Origin: Longimicrobiaceae bacterium
GTDB lineage: Bacteria > Gemmatimonadota > Gemmatimonadetes > Longimicrobiales > Longimicrobiaceae
DNA: 64,000 nucleotides
Direction: 5' to 3'
Assembly (NCBI GenBank): GCA_036375715.1
Contig: DASVBS010000034.1
Coordinates: 1-64,000 of the forward strand
The notes beneath the pieces are model-generated. The model made no database searches. It had not been told where the DNA came from and saw only the letters and a program-made list of their open reading frames with translations. Of this stretch, positions 1 to 7,681 are shown in pieces. A program made the position numbers and the translations under genes. The stretch's first letter is position 1. Every line of letters begins with the position of its first letter.

Positions 1-312
1 CGCGGCAGGGGCACGCTCGCGCCCTGGGACCCTCCGCGGCGGCTGGTGATCACGGGCGTGTACCGGCATGTTCGCAACCCGATGATCAGCGGCGTCATTC
101 TAATTCTGGCGGGCGAGTCGCTCGCCTTTTCCTCTGCCGCCCTGGGGACGTGGACGGCAGTAGTGCTCATTGTCAACGCCGTGTACATCCCGGTGGTCGA
201 GGAGCCTGGACTTGCCCGCCGGTTCGGGGAGGAGTACGAAGCATACAGAGCGCATGTGCCGCGCTGGGTGCCGAGGCTGAGGCCGTGGAATCCCACCGCG
301 TCTCGGGGTTAG
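1..312 (+). CDS. Isoprenylcysteine carboxyl methyltransferase-like membrane protein (3' part)
   Basis: The frame is open from base 1 and stops at 310-312, so only the last 103 residues are in the window. The segment GTLAPWDPPRRLV followed by GVYRHVRNPM matches the SAM-binding box (G-x-Y-R-x-x-R-N-P-M) of integral-membrane methyltransferases of the ICMT/PEMT superfamily. One or two hydrophobic segments follow. The C-terminal FGEEYEAYRAHVPRW is the usual end of these proteins. The substrate cannot be told from sequence; bacterial members methylate small lipids or remain uncharacterised. A GTG at 46 lies inside the conserved part and is not the start. Confidence 0.85.
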   Translation, partial: RGRGTLAPWDPPRRLVITGVYRHVRNPMISGVILILAGESLAFSSAALGTWTAVVLIVNAVYIPVVEEPGLARRFGEEYEAYRAHVPRWVPRLRPWNPTASRG

Positions 313-537
313 ACGAGCTCGCGGCCTGACAAACGCTTGTCGAGTTCACCCGCTTCGCCGCCGGAGACACCGGGATGCCCGCGGCGCGCCTCGCTCTGGC
401 CCTGACGCTTGCCGCGACCCTGACCCGCTTGGTCGGGCCACGGAGCGTTCGGCGCGCATTCGATCCTGCCGAAGCCTGACCCCCGCTTCTTCCTCGTCGC
501 CACGCCGCGACCCACCGCCACGATAAACTCGACCAAC

Positions 538-1287
538 ATGACGACCTCGCCCCCCGCGGCAGGGACCGAAGAGCAGAGCGATAACCGGTGGCTTTCGCGT
601 CTGCGCTGGTTCGGGGCCGAGTTCTTAGTCGTTCTTACCGGCGTGCTCGTCGCGCTCGCGATCAATTCCTGGTGGGAAACGCGCCGTGAGCACGCTCTCG
701 AGCAGTCCTACCTCCGACGATTGGAGGCGGACCTCCTCGCGGATAGCGTCGAGTTCGATCGTCAAATCTCGATCGAACGGTCGCGTGGAGCCCAAGCCAG
801 ATTGTTGATCGCCGCCTTGAACGGCAAAACGACGAGCGCCGATTCGCTCATCCGTGCCATTGAACAGGTCGGTTGGGCAACCGCATTCAGTCTATCGCCG
901 TATACGTTTCTCGAGCTGCAATCGACCGGCAACCTGCGATTGATCAGGAGCCCCGCAATCCGCACTGCGATCTCAACCTACTACTATCAAACGATCAACA
1001 ACCAGGAGCTTCTGATGGACTATGCCCGGGACCGGGCGTGGCGCTACGCCACGAGCACCTCGCATGTCCTGTCTCCTGAGTTGCGCGTGCGTATTTCATT
1101 GGAACAGCCAATCGATACGAGCTCTGCGGCTCTCGCACTGAGACGGCTTGCTACGGTGCCCGATGTGGAAGGGTTGATCAGCGAGGTTTCGGTCAGCACC
1201 GCCAACCTCGAGTGGAACTACCAGAACATACGCCGGGTGCTGGAGGTGGCCTTACGCCGCGTACGAGGAGCGATCCGCGGGGTTTAG
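538..1287 (+). CDS. DUF6090-like single-pass membrane protein
   Basis: 249 residues. One hydrophobic segment (about residues 28-46, FLVVLTGVLVALAINSWW) follows a short cytoplasmic N-terminus. A charged helix then begins ETRREHALEQSYLRRLEADL. The layout TM - N-x-W - charged coiled segment - helical C-domain matches DUF6090-type proteins described from Bacteroidetes and Gemmatimonadota, whose function is unknown. No catalytic motif is visible. The gene stands alone, with gaps of over 200 bases on both sides. The family assignment is by overall pattern only. Confidence 0.65.
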   Translation: MTTSPPAAGTEEQSDNRWLSRLRWFGAEFLVVLTGVLVALAINSWWETRREHALEQSYLRRLEADLLADSVEFDRQISIERSRGAQARLLIAALNGKTTSADSLIRAIEQVGWATAFSLSPYTFLELQSTGNLRLIRSPAIRTAISTYYYQTINNQELLMDYARDRAWRYATSTSHVLSPELRVRISLEQPIDTSSAALALRRLATVPDVEGLISEVSVSTANLEWNYQNIRRVLEVALRRVRGAIRGV

Positions 1288-1546
1288 CTGGCGCATCCGG
1301 CGCCTTGCGGACTACAGGGCCTGACTGAGGCTTGCAGGGAACGCCGGGTGGCGGGACGATCTCATCTTCAGGCCGCAAGCCGAAGGATGCGTGCAACTCG
1401 TGACTCCGGCCCACCCGCGCGCTACCTTCCACCCTGCGTGTACCGCGCACCCGACCACGAACGTGCACAGCTCGGCACGCGGGCCGTTCGCTCAGGGGAA
1501 CTGACACCCGCGTCGAACCCACCTCGGAAGACAGAGACCCAAGCCC

Positions 1547-2695
1547 ATGAACAGGTATTCCTCCCGGTTGCTTGCCTCCCTGCTCGCCGCATCACTCCTG
1601 GGATGTGCCCACGCCCAGGTGCAGCCGCAGCCGGGGCAGGCGCGCAACGTCATCCTCTTCCTCGCCGATGCCGGGGGCATCCCGGCCATCAATGCGGCCA
1701 GCCTGTTCGGCTACGCGGCGCCGCTCAAGCTGCACGTCCAGCAGTGGCCATACCTCGGGCTGAGCGACACCTCGCCGGTGGACGCCTACGTCTCGGATTC
1801 GGCCAACGGCATGTCGGCGATCATCACGGGCGTGAAGACGAAGAACGGCGTGATCAGCCAGGGTCCCGACGTGGTGCGGGGCGAGAAGGACGGCACGCCG
1901 ACGAAGACGCTGCTCGAGTACGCGGAGGAGCATGGCCTGCGGACCGGCGTGGTCACCACGCAGGCGATCACCGACGCGACGCCGGCGGCCACCTACGCGC
2001 ATGCGAACGACCGTGGGAAGTGGGGAGAGATCTTGCCGCAAGCCTTTTCGCCGCGGTTCGGGGACGGGGTCGATGTGCTGATCGGCGCCGGGCGCGAGCG
2101 GATCGGGGAGCAGCTGGCAGCCGCAGGCACCAGCTACGAGAAACTCAGCCAGCCACACCGTCCGATCTTCTCCCGGCTCGAGCAGGTGCCTGACACCAGC
2201 ACGCGCCCGGTGGTCGTGTCCGACGAGATCGACGCCCGCGCCGCCACCCTCAGAGCGCTCGACATCCTGGAGCGGTCGCCGAACGGCTACGTCCTGGTAG
2301 TCGAATGGGACGCCCACACCAGCGACCCGCGTAGGGGACTGCAGAACATTGTCGATTTCGACCGGCTGATCGCGGAGGTGGAGAGCCGCGTCGATCTGGA
2401 CGAGACGCTGCTCCTATTCACGGCCGATCATTCCTTCGGCATCCAGGTCGACGGTGGCCACCCCGGTGAGGACCTGCTCGAGGGCTACGACGCCTGGAGG
2501 GCCAGCGACAACGATGAGGACGTCGCACGCCTCGAGAACGTGCTGGTCAACGACTCGCACACGGGCGAGGAGGTCGCTGCGCTCGCCATCGGCGCGGGCG
2601 CCGAGCGCGTCCACGGCTACTTCCCGAACACCTACCTTTTCCAGGTGATGCTGGAGGCCCTGGGCTTCCAGGCCGACGCCGCCTCGAGCCGCTGA
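1547..2695 (+). CDS. Alkaline phosphatase (PhoA-type), lipoprotein
   Basis: 382 residues. The signal peptide ends in a lipobox, LLGC, with the lipidated Cys at residue 20, so the enzyme is probably anchored in a membrane. Alkaline-phosphatase landmarks occur in order: the metal ligand Asp41 in FLADAGG, the nucleophile Ser85 in DSANG, ADH at 293-295, and a late metal-binding His338 in NDSHTGEEV. The region that normally reads D-x-x-x-H is EWDAH (residues 253-257), a divergent metal site. It hydrolyses phosphate monoesters outside the cytoplasm. The gene is monocistronic and a strong hairpin follows at 2713-2742. No Pho box was recognised. Confidence 0.9.
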   Translation: MNRYSSRLLASLLAASLLGCAHAQVQPQPGQARNVILFLADAGGIPAINAASLFGYAAPLKLHVQQWPYLGLSDTSPVDAYVSDSANGMSAIITGVKTKNGVISQGPDVVRGEKDGTPTKTLLEYAEEHGLRTGVVTTQAITDATPAATYAHANDRGKWGEILPQAFSPRFGDGVDVLIGAGRERIGEQLAAAGTSYEKLSQPHRPIFSRLEQVPDTSTRPVVVSDEIDARAATLRALDILERSPNGYVLVVEWDAHTSDPRRGLQNIVDFDRLIAEVESRVDLDETLLLFTADHSFGIQVDGGHPGEDLLEGYDAWRASDNDEDVARLENVLVNDSHTGEEVAALAIGAGAERVHGYFPNTYLFQVMLEALGFQADAASSR

Positions 2696-2712
2696 CGAAG
2701 TACGCCTCACGT

Positions 2713-2742
2713 GGCCGGGAGCACCCAGGTTCGCTCCCGGCC
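2713..2742 (+). terminator. Hairpin terminator after the alkaline phosphatase gene
   Basis: A perfect 10-bp GC-rich stem (GGCCGGGAGC at 2713-2722 with its complement at 2733-2742) closes a 10-base loop, 18 bases after the stop codon. The following tract is C/T-rich rather than a run of T, as is common in high-GC genomes. Confidence 0.65.
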
Positions 2743-2791
2743 ATCCCCCTCTCAGGAAACGCCTTCGGGTGATTTCTCACCCGCTCCCCCC

Positions 2792-2813
2792 GTCTCCTTG
2801 TCTCTTTGTCCCC
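2792..2813. repeat. CTCCTTGT-type repeat, complement of the copy near 19.4 kb
   Basis: GTCTCCTTGTCTCTTTGTCC is the near reverse complement of the GACAAGGAGACAAGG units at 19415-19441. Both copies lie between genes. They look like short dispersed intergenic repeats. Confidence 0.5.
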
Positions 2814-3022
2814 GCTATCTCTCCCTCCCCCCGCCAGGCCGAGTGGGAGACTGCTTTTGCGCAACACACAGCCTGTCTTAAAACACTTGCTCACCGGCTC
2901 GACGGCACGCATACTTGACTGTGGGCGTTGAGTCCCGCGCACGACCCTTCAGCCCTGGCTTTCGTCCGCTGGGCTCCTCTTCTTCCGCCGCCTTTGTCAG
3001 GCACCCCTTCCCGGAAACACGG

Positions 3023-3391
3023 ATGCCAATCATACCGATCGTGCGGTGCAGCCAGATGGCGTCAGCCGTTCGATTCTACACGCGGGTGCTCGACTTCGAG
3101 TTGGCAGAAGAGAGCCTGGAGGTGGAGGAACCGGCCTTCAACGTCCTGAGGCGGGGTGACGACCTCCTCTACCTTTCCAGCCACTCCGGAGATGGAGAAT
3201 TCGGGCAGGCCATTGTTCTGAGCGTGAACGACGTCGACGCTCTGCACCGTGAATTCACGACGCGAGGGCTTCGACCCCCCGCCAATCCTGACTCTCCGGT
3301 TCATCAGGGGCCGATCGATCAAAGCTGGGGCACGCGCGAGTTCTATGTCGACGATCCAGACGGCAACACGCTGCGTTTCACTGAACAGTAA
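3023..3391 (+). CDS. VOC-family protein (glyoxalase/bleomycin-resistance fold)
   Basis: 122 residues from the ATG at 3023, which opens MPIIPIVRCSQMASAVRFYT, the usual first strand and helix of the fold. The second half carries the strand pair REFYVDDPDGNTLRF, typical of VOC proteins. Length matches a single-domain VOC protein, which acts as a dimer binding a metal or small ligand. The substrate is unknown; family members include glyoxalases, dioxygenases and antibiotic-binding proteins. One of eight VOC domains in the window. Confidence 0.85.
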   Translation: MPIIPIVRCSQMASAVRFYTRVLDFELAEESLEVEEPAFNVLRRGDDLLYLSSHSGDGEFGQAIVLSVNDVDALHREFTTRGLRPPANPDSPVHQGPIDQSWGTREFYVDDPDGNTLRFTEQ

Positions 3392-3456
3392 GCCGTCGTC
3401 GAACTTAGGGGACAGAGGCAGGTCAACCCTGGAACGTGTCACAGCGGAGGATGACC

Positions 3457-3996
3457 ATGGCATACCGTGACGACTTCTACACAGTCGAGAACATCATCGG
3501 TATCACCGGGCCCGTGAACGAGCTTCCCACGGTCTATTTCAAGAACACCGCGACCGGGGAGTACGGGCATATCACCCAGATCCATCACTACGATTGGAAC
3601 GTGGGTCGGACAGGGGTGGTGACAGATGGTGGCTGGACGATCGTCAACCAGTGCACCCAGGCCTGCGGCTGCGGCAAGGACGCCGCGCATGAGTACAATG
3701 GACGGGGGCAATGCTTCCATGTCAGTCGCAACAAGTTCGTCCCGGTGAACCAGTTGAGTGCGGACGAGCTGGCGGTGGCTGAGCAGGCCATCTGGCGATG
3801 CCCGTACAAAAAGACCGATCCACTCAACTGGGTCCTGCGCAACGCTCTGGATCAGATCTATGCGCGGAGGTGGAACGAGGCTCACTCGGTGGGTGCCCGC
3901 ACGCCGCAGGGTCGCGGTCGGCGGGGGGCTGTCGATTACACCGCCAGCGGCCTGGCCAATCGTGTGTACAAGATCGTCTATCCCAACCGGAGCTGA
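3457..3996 (+). CDS. Hypothetical protein with a Cys-rich centre
   Basis: 179 residues. Start chosen at 3457 because GGAGG (3446-3450) sits six bases upstream; an ATG at 3451 is too close. The protein is soluble. An N-terminal beta-rich part (YFKNTATGEYGHITQIHHY) is followed by a cysteine cluster, QCTQACGCGKDAAHEYN, then GRGQCFHVSRN, a helical part and a basic tail. The four Cys with nearby His could bind a metal. I do not recognise the family. It lies between a VOC gene and a small membrane protein with no evident operon partner. Confidence 0.6.
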   Translation: MAYRDDFYTVENIIGITGPVNELPTVYFKNTATGEYGHITQIHHYDWNVGRTGVVTDGGWTIVNQCTQACGCGKDAAHEYNGRGQCFHVSRNKFVPVNQLSADELAVAEQAIWRCPYKKTDPLNWVLRNALDQIYARRWNEAHSVGARTPQGRGRRGAVDYTASGLANRVYKIVYPNRS

Positions 3997-4211
3997 GACA
4001 GAGGGCAGGCCCTTATCTGCAAGGCGGCCTCGGGGCGCCTCGACCGAGTAAAGGCGCTCGCGCATCGCCTGCAAGCAGACCGATCTCGAGGTAGATTCTC
4101 TGGGGCCGACTTGCCCCTTGCGGCGGGGTGTGTCCAGCGGGAGCGCACGGCGGATTGGACGCACAGGCTGGAACAGATGCCTGACCTATTCTCGCGGCCA
4201 GCAGGTGCACC

Positions 4212-4445
4212 ATGGGAGACCCCCTCTCCATCCGCATGCTAGAGACGGTCAAGTACAGCGCGATCGCCCTTGCTGTGCTGATGGTGGCCGGCATCCTGAC
4301 CCTGATGGGGCTCGCCCGCGGAAAGTCGGGAGAGGACGGAGATATCGCCGGCGTCGTCACCCCTGCGTTGTTGCTGACGCTGGTGTCTCTCGCCGTGGCC
4401 GCCGCTGCGGCTGTCCGTCAGAAGCGCGCGGAGCGCCTCGGCTGA
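4212..4445 (+). CDS. Small two-TM membrane protein
   Basis: 77 residues with two hydrophobic segments (about 15-33 and 48-67), a short charged loop between them (RGKSGEDGD), and a basic end RQKRAERLG. No family is recognised. The next gene starts 24 bases downstream, so the two may be co-transcribed. Coding status rests on the clean two-segment pattern and the gap it fills. Confidence 0.5.
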   Translation: MGDPLSIRMLETVKYSAIALAVLMVAGILTLMGLARGKSGEDGDIAGVVTPALLLTLVSLAVAAAAAVRQKRAERLG

Positions 4446-4469
4446 GCGTTGCCGCGTGCAAAGACCCGA

Positions 4470-5075
4470 ATGGAATCATCAGCCAACGACGAATCCAACG
4501 GATACGACGCGATCGCGAACCTCTACATTGCCGGCCGAGGCTCCCGTCCTCGCGTCGGCGACTCGGTCGGCGCCGCTGTCATCAAAGCCTGGGCCCGCTC
4601 CTTTCCCCGGGGGGCGACGGTGCTCGACCTCGGCTCGGGTCCGGGTGAGCCGAGCACGCGGATCCTCCAGGAAGCCGGTCTGACGATCTACGCAGTCGAC
4701 GCCTCACCGACCATGGTCGCGGCGTTCCGCGAGCGATTCCCGGGCGTTTCAATCGAGCGAAATACCGCCGAGGCCTCGGAGTTCTTCCACCGCACCTTCA
4801 ACGGAGTGCTCGCCTGGGGTCTGTTGTTCCTGCTCGAGCCGGCCGCGCAGGCGCTCGTCATCGAGAAGGTAGGACGCGCTCTCGAGCCCCGGGGACGCTT
4901 TCTGTTCACTGCACCCCGGGAGCCCGTTAAATGGCTGGACGCCATGACGGGGCGCCCGTCGCGATCGCTGGGGGCCCCCACGTATGAGCGACTTCTGCGC
5001 GAGGCCGGCCTGACCCTGGTCGGCGAGGCAGAGGACGGGGGCGACAACCACTACTACTTTGCCGAGAAGTTGTAG
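4470..5075 (+). CDS. Class I SAM-dependent methyltransferase
   Basis: 201 residues. SAM-binding motif I is VLDLGSGPGEPS (about residues 50-61), with the acidic end of the next strand in YAVDASP and a later strand VLAWGLLFLLEP. The start at ATG 4470 is preferred to a TTG at 4449. Such short Methyltransf_25/11-type enzymes act on small molecules; the substrate cannot be predicted. The small membrane protein gene ends 24 bases upstream. Confidence 0.85.
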   Translation: MESSANDESNGYDAIANLYIAGRGSRPRVGDSVGAAVIKAWARSFPRGATVLDLGSGPGEPSTRILQEAGLTIYAVDASPTMVAAFRERFPGVSIERNTAEASEFFHRTFNGVLAWGLLFLLEPAAQALVIEKVGRALEPRGRFLFTAPREPVKWLDAMTGRPSRSLGAPTYERLLREAGLTLVGEAEDGGDNHYYFAEKL

Positions 5076-5241
5076 GCGGGAGGTGCTCAAACAGCCCCTT
5101 CAGGCTGGTTCGGTTGCTGATGACGAAGCAGGCGCCCAGTTTGAGGTCTCGCAGCTTCGCGCAGCTTCTAGCAACGTGGCGCGCACATAGGGCGTGCTTG
5201 CCCCCAAGTCCTGAGCGTTGAGCCAGCTTTGCAGACGTCGT

Positions 5242-5679
5242 ATGGATAGTTCGTGGCAGGGATTTCATCACGTGGCACTGGTCACACCGGACCTCGACCG
5301 GACGATCGCGTTCTACCGGGACGTGCTCGGCATGACGATCGGCGAGGTCCGCACCGGCGGAGGAGTGCTCCCGCAGCGCCACTGCTTCATCCGACCGGGG
5401 GAGGCGGCCGCCACCTGGGGGTTGCATTTTTTCGAGCATCCGGATGCTCAGATTCCGCAGTTCCCCGAGGGTCTCCGGAGTCGCGGCTTCATTCCGGGTG
5501 CACTGCAACACATCGCCTTCGCTCTGCCGGACGCGCAGGCTGCGGAGCGACTACGTGAGCGCTTGACCGCCCACGGGGTGGAGGTGACGCCCACCAACCG
5601 GATCGGTTCGATCGAAAACATGCTGTTCTTCGACGTCCACGGTCTGATGCTGGAGGCGACCTGGCCGGCTGCGCAGTGA
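5242..5679 (+). CDS. VOC-family protein (glyoxalase I-like)
   Basis: 145 residues from ATG 5242. The N-terminus FHHVALVTPDLDRTIAFYRD is a textbook VOC opening with the first metal-ligand His. The second repeat begins LQHIAFALPD with another His, and the protein ends with a strand carrying Glu (GLMLEATW). The His/His/Glu pattern suggests a metal-dependent member. The substrate is unknown. The next gene starts seven bases after its stop codon, so the pair is probably co-transcribed. Confidence 0.88.
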   Translation: MDSSWQGFHHVALVTPDLDRTIAFYRDVLGMTIGEVRTGGGVLPQRHCFIRPGEAAATWGLHFFEHPDAQIPQFPEGLRSRGFIPGALQHIAFALPDAQAAERLRERLTAHGVEVTPTNRIGSIENMLFFDVHGLMLEATWPAAQ

Positions 5680-5686
5680 AGGAACC

Positions 5687-6091
5687 ATGCTCTTCGGCCT
5701 TACTCATCCAGGAAAGGCGATCGGCTACACCTCGATCTTCCTTGCCGCCGGGTTCGTGTGGGGTGCGCTGGCGGCAAACGTCCCGGCGCTCCGCAACGCT
5801 CGGGGAATCCCTCTTCTGGCGCGAAACTGGGCGGTGGCGCTCCCGGTCTTCGTCTTGTGGGTTGGCCTGAGCTACTTCCTCGCCCGGCGCTATCTCGAGC
5901 TCTCCGGCGGGGGCGCCGGCGAGGGATTTCGGCTGGGGATCCTGTTCGCGACGGCGGCCCTTCTGTTCGACGTGGTGGTCGTGGCGTGGTTGGTGGGTCA
6001 GGGCCGGCGGCACTTCGCACAGCCGCTCTTGTGGATCACCTACCTGCTCCTGCTGCTCATCCCCTGGTTCATCGGCACGTCGATGGCGTAG
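5687..6091 (+). CDS. Four-TM hypothetical membrane protein
   Basis: 134 residues with four hydrophobic segments (about 10-28, 42-60, 78-100 and 112-131). The ATG at 5687 is seven bases after the VOC stop codon. No known family or functional residues are recognised. Coupling with the upstream VOC gene is likely from spacing alone. Confidence 0.65.
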   Translation: MLFGLTHPGKAIGYTSIFLAAGFVWGALAANVPALRNARGIPLLARNWAVALPVFVLWVGLSYFLARRYLELSGGGAGEGFRLGILFATAALLFDVVVVAWLVGQGRRHFAQPLLWITYLLLLLIPWFIGTSMA

Positions 6092-6188
6092 CCGGTGATC
6101 GGTTGAGAGGTTCCAACAGCGTCGCGGGCAGCACGCCGTTGCAGCGGCCGCGGGTCGACAGGTCTTCCACTTCGCAGGGATGCTTGAC

Positions 6189-6623
6189 ATGGCCACGGAG
6201 AATCAGGTCGTCATCCCGATGCTCGCGCACGAGGACGGCATGGCGGCGATGGACTGGCTCTGCCGGGCTTTCGGCTTTGTCGAGCGGACGAGGATCGCCG
6301 ACGCCGAAGGGCGGCTGGCACACGGCGAGCTGGACGTGGGGGGCGGCCTGGTGATGCTCGCTTCACCGACGCCGGACTACGAGGGACCGAGGCGGCATCG
6401 GGAGCACTGCGAGCGCGCGAGAAAGTGGTCCTCCGTCCCGTGGATCATCGACGGAGTCCTGGTTCACGTGCACGACCTGGACGCGCATTTCGAGCGTGCC
6501 AGGGCGGCGGGCGCGACCATCCTGACGGGCATCGAAGAAGGGCCTCCCGGGCGGCGCTACCGGGCCGAGGATCTCGAGGGTCATCGCTGGTTCTTCATTG
6601 AACGCGAGCATGCCTCCGACTGA
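6189..6623 (+). CDS. VOC-family protein (PhnB-like type)
   Basis: 144 residues. ATG 6189 is preferred to 6180 because AGGGA (6176-6180) is then correctly spaced. The opening VVIPMLAHEDGMAAMDWLCRAFGF is the form seen in PhnB-like VOC proteins. The second half, VHVHDLDAHFERARAAGA and EDLEGHRWFFIE, is the typical strand-helix and final strand. It most likely binds a small ligand; no activity can be assigned. Confidence 0.88.
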   Translation: MATENQVVIPMLAHEDGMAAMDWLCRAFGFVERTRIADAEGRLAHGELDVGGGLVMLASPTPDYEGPRRHREHCERARKWSSVPWIIDGVLVHVHDLDAHFERARAAGATILTGIEEGPPGRRYRAEDLEGHRWFFIEREHASD

Positions 6624-6811
6624 CGATCCGCTGCAGGTGGCCTCAGCTTGCGCGCCATTCCTCGGCGGAGGGCGTTCAGAGAACGCTCAGCGTCTCGCCG
6701 CACCCGAGCTCGACGGAGTCATCTTCGGCGAAGTTCGCGCGCGATCCTGGCGCCGTCTCTGAGATTCCGTGAGGATCAAGCTCGTTTTCCTGGCCTGCGT
6801 GCTGCCGCTAG

Positions 6812-6946
6812 GTGAGGCCGGGGTCGATCATCCTGCTCCCGAGCCGTCGAGAGTCGCTCGAGGCCGTGGAAGGAATCATCCAGCGCCTGCGAGCGGACGG
6901 CTACTCGTTCGTACGAGTATCGGAGCTCCTCGATCGTCGCAGGTAG
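6812..6946 (+). pseudogene. Polysaccharide deacetylase, C-terminal remnant
   Basis: The frame read from 6812 gives RPGSIILLPSRRESLEAVEG and then IIQRLRADGYSFVRVSELL, ending at the stop codon 6944-6946. This matches the last strand-helix-strand of NodB-like polysaccharide deacetylases (usual form G-x-I-I-L-L-H-D ... I-I..L...G-Y-x-F-V-x-V-S-E-L-L). The catalytic H-D is replaced by P-S. An in-frame stop lies at 6809-6811 and nothing of the first 150 or so residues is recognisable upstream. It is a decayed fragment. Confidence 0.6.
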
Positions 6947-7030
6947 GAAATCGGCACCAGCTCGACCTCCGCGGGTCGCGAGTTCTGGGGTCGCGGAGAC
7001 CGCACGGCAACTCCGAGTGGAGAAACGGAC

Positions 7031-7432
7031 ATGATGAGCAAGAGCGATGTCACCGCGGAGCTCCTGGAAGCCTTTTGCGGTGCATGGAACCGGCACGACA
7101 TCGATTCTCTCATGGCGTTCATGGCGGAGGACTGCGCGTTCGAATCGTCGGCGGGCCCGGACGCCTGCGGCACTCGCTATGCCGGCCGTGAAGCGGTGCG
7201 CACCGCCTTTGTCGATGTGTGGGCGGTTTTCCCCGATGCCCACTGGGGAAACGCATGCCATTTCGTGCACGGGGATCGGGGAGTCTCGGAGTGGATCTTC
7301 ACCGGTACACGGGCTGACGGTAGTCGCGTGGAGGTGCACGGTTGCGATCTGTTTACCTTTCGTAACGGCAAGATCGCGCTGAAGAACTCGTACCGTAAGA
7401 ACCGGCCACCTCTGCTTGAACCAGATCGGTGA
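7031..7432 (+). CDS. NTF2-like (SnoaL-type) protein
   Basis: 133 residues. The N-terminal helix LLEAFCGAWNRHDIDSLMAF with EDCAFESS is the hallmark of SnoaL/NTF2-like proteins. The strand WIFTGTRADGSRVEVHGCDL and the closing strands FRNGKIALKNSYRKN complete a cone-shaped alpha+beta barrel. Members are cyclases, isomerases or small-ligand-binding proteins. The substrate is unknown. It stands alone after a 400-base gap that holds a deacetylase remnant. Confidence 0.85.
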   Translation: MMSKSDVTAELLEAFCGAWNRHDIDSLMAFMAEDCAFESSAGPDACGTRYAGREAVRTAFVDVWAVFPDAHWGNACHFVHGDRGVSEWIFTGTRADGSRVEVHGCDLFTFRNGKIALKNSYRKNRPPLLEPDR

Positions 7433-7681
7433 GCCAGCAATCGGCGCCTGGAGCGTTGCTGCCCGAGGGAAGGCGTGTCTGTGCTTCGCGGCCCTGGGCG
7501 GCCTTCCGGGCATTTCGGTGATCGCCCCTCTCAATCCGTCCGTCAACCCGTCCGACCGGGCGGCATCAATGGTTCGAATTCGAAACGCCGCGGTAGCGCA
7601 AGGCTGCGATCGAGTGACTTCGGATGAACGAGGCTGCGGCGGAGATCGCAGACGGACGCGAGTCACCCGCATAGACCAACA

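Larger units (their letters stand above)
2696..3022. other. Intergenic region without a recognised gene
   Basis: Apart from the terminator hairpin at 2713-2742 and a pyrimidine tract at 2792-2813, nothing is recognised. An open frame continues upstream of the next gene but has no plausible start or conserved residues before the ATG at 3023. Confidence 0.5.
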
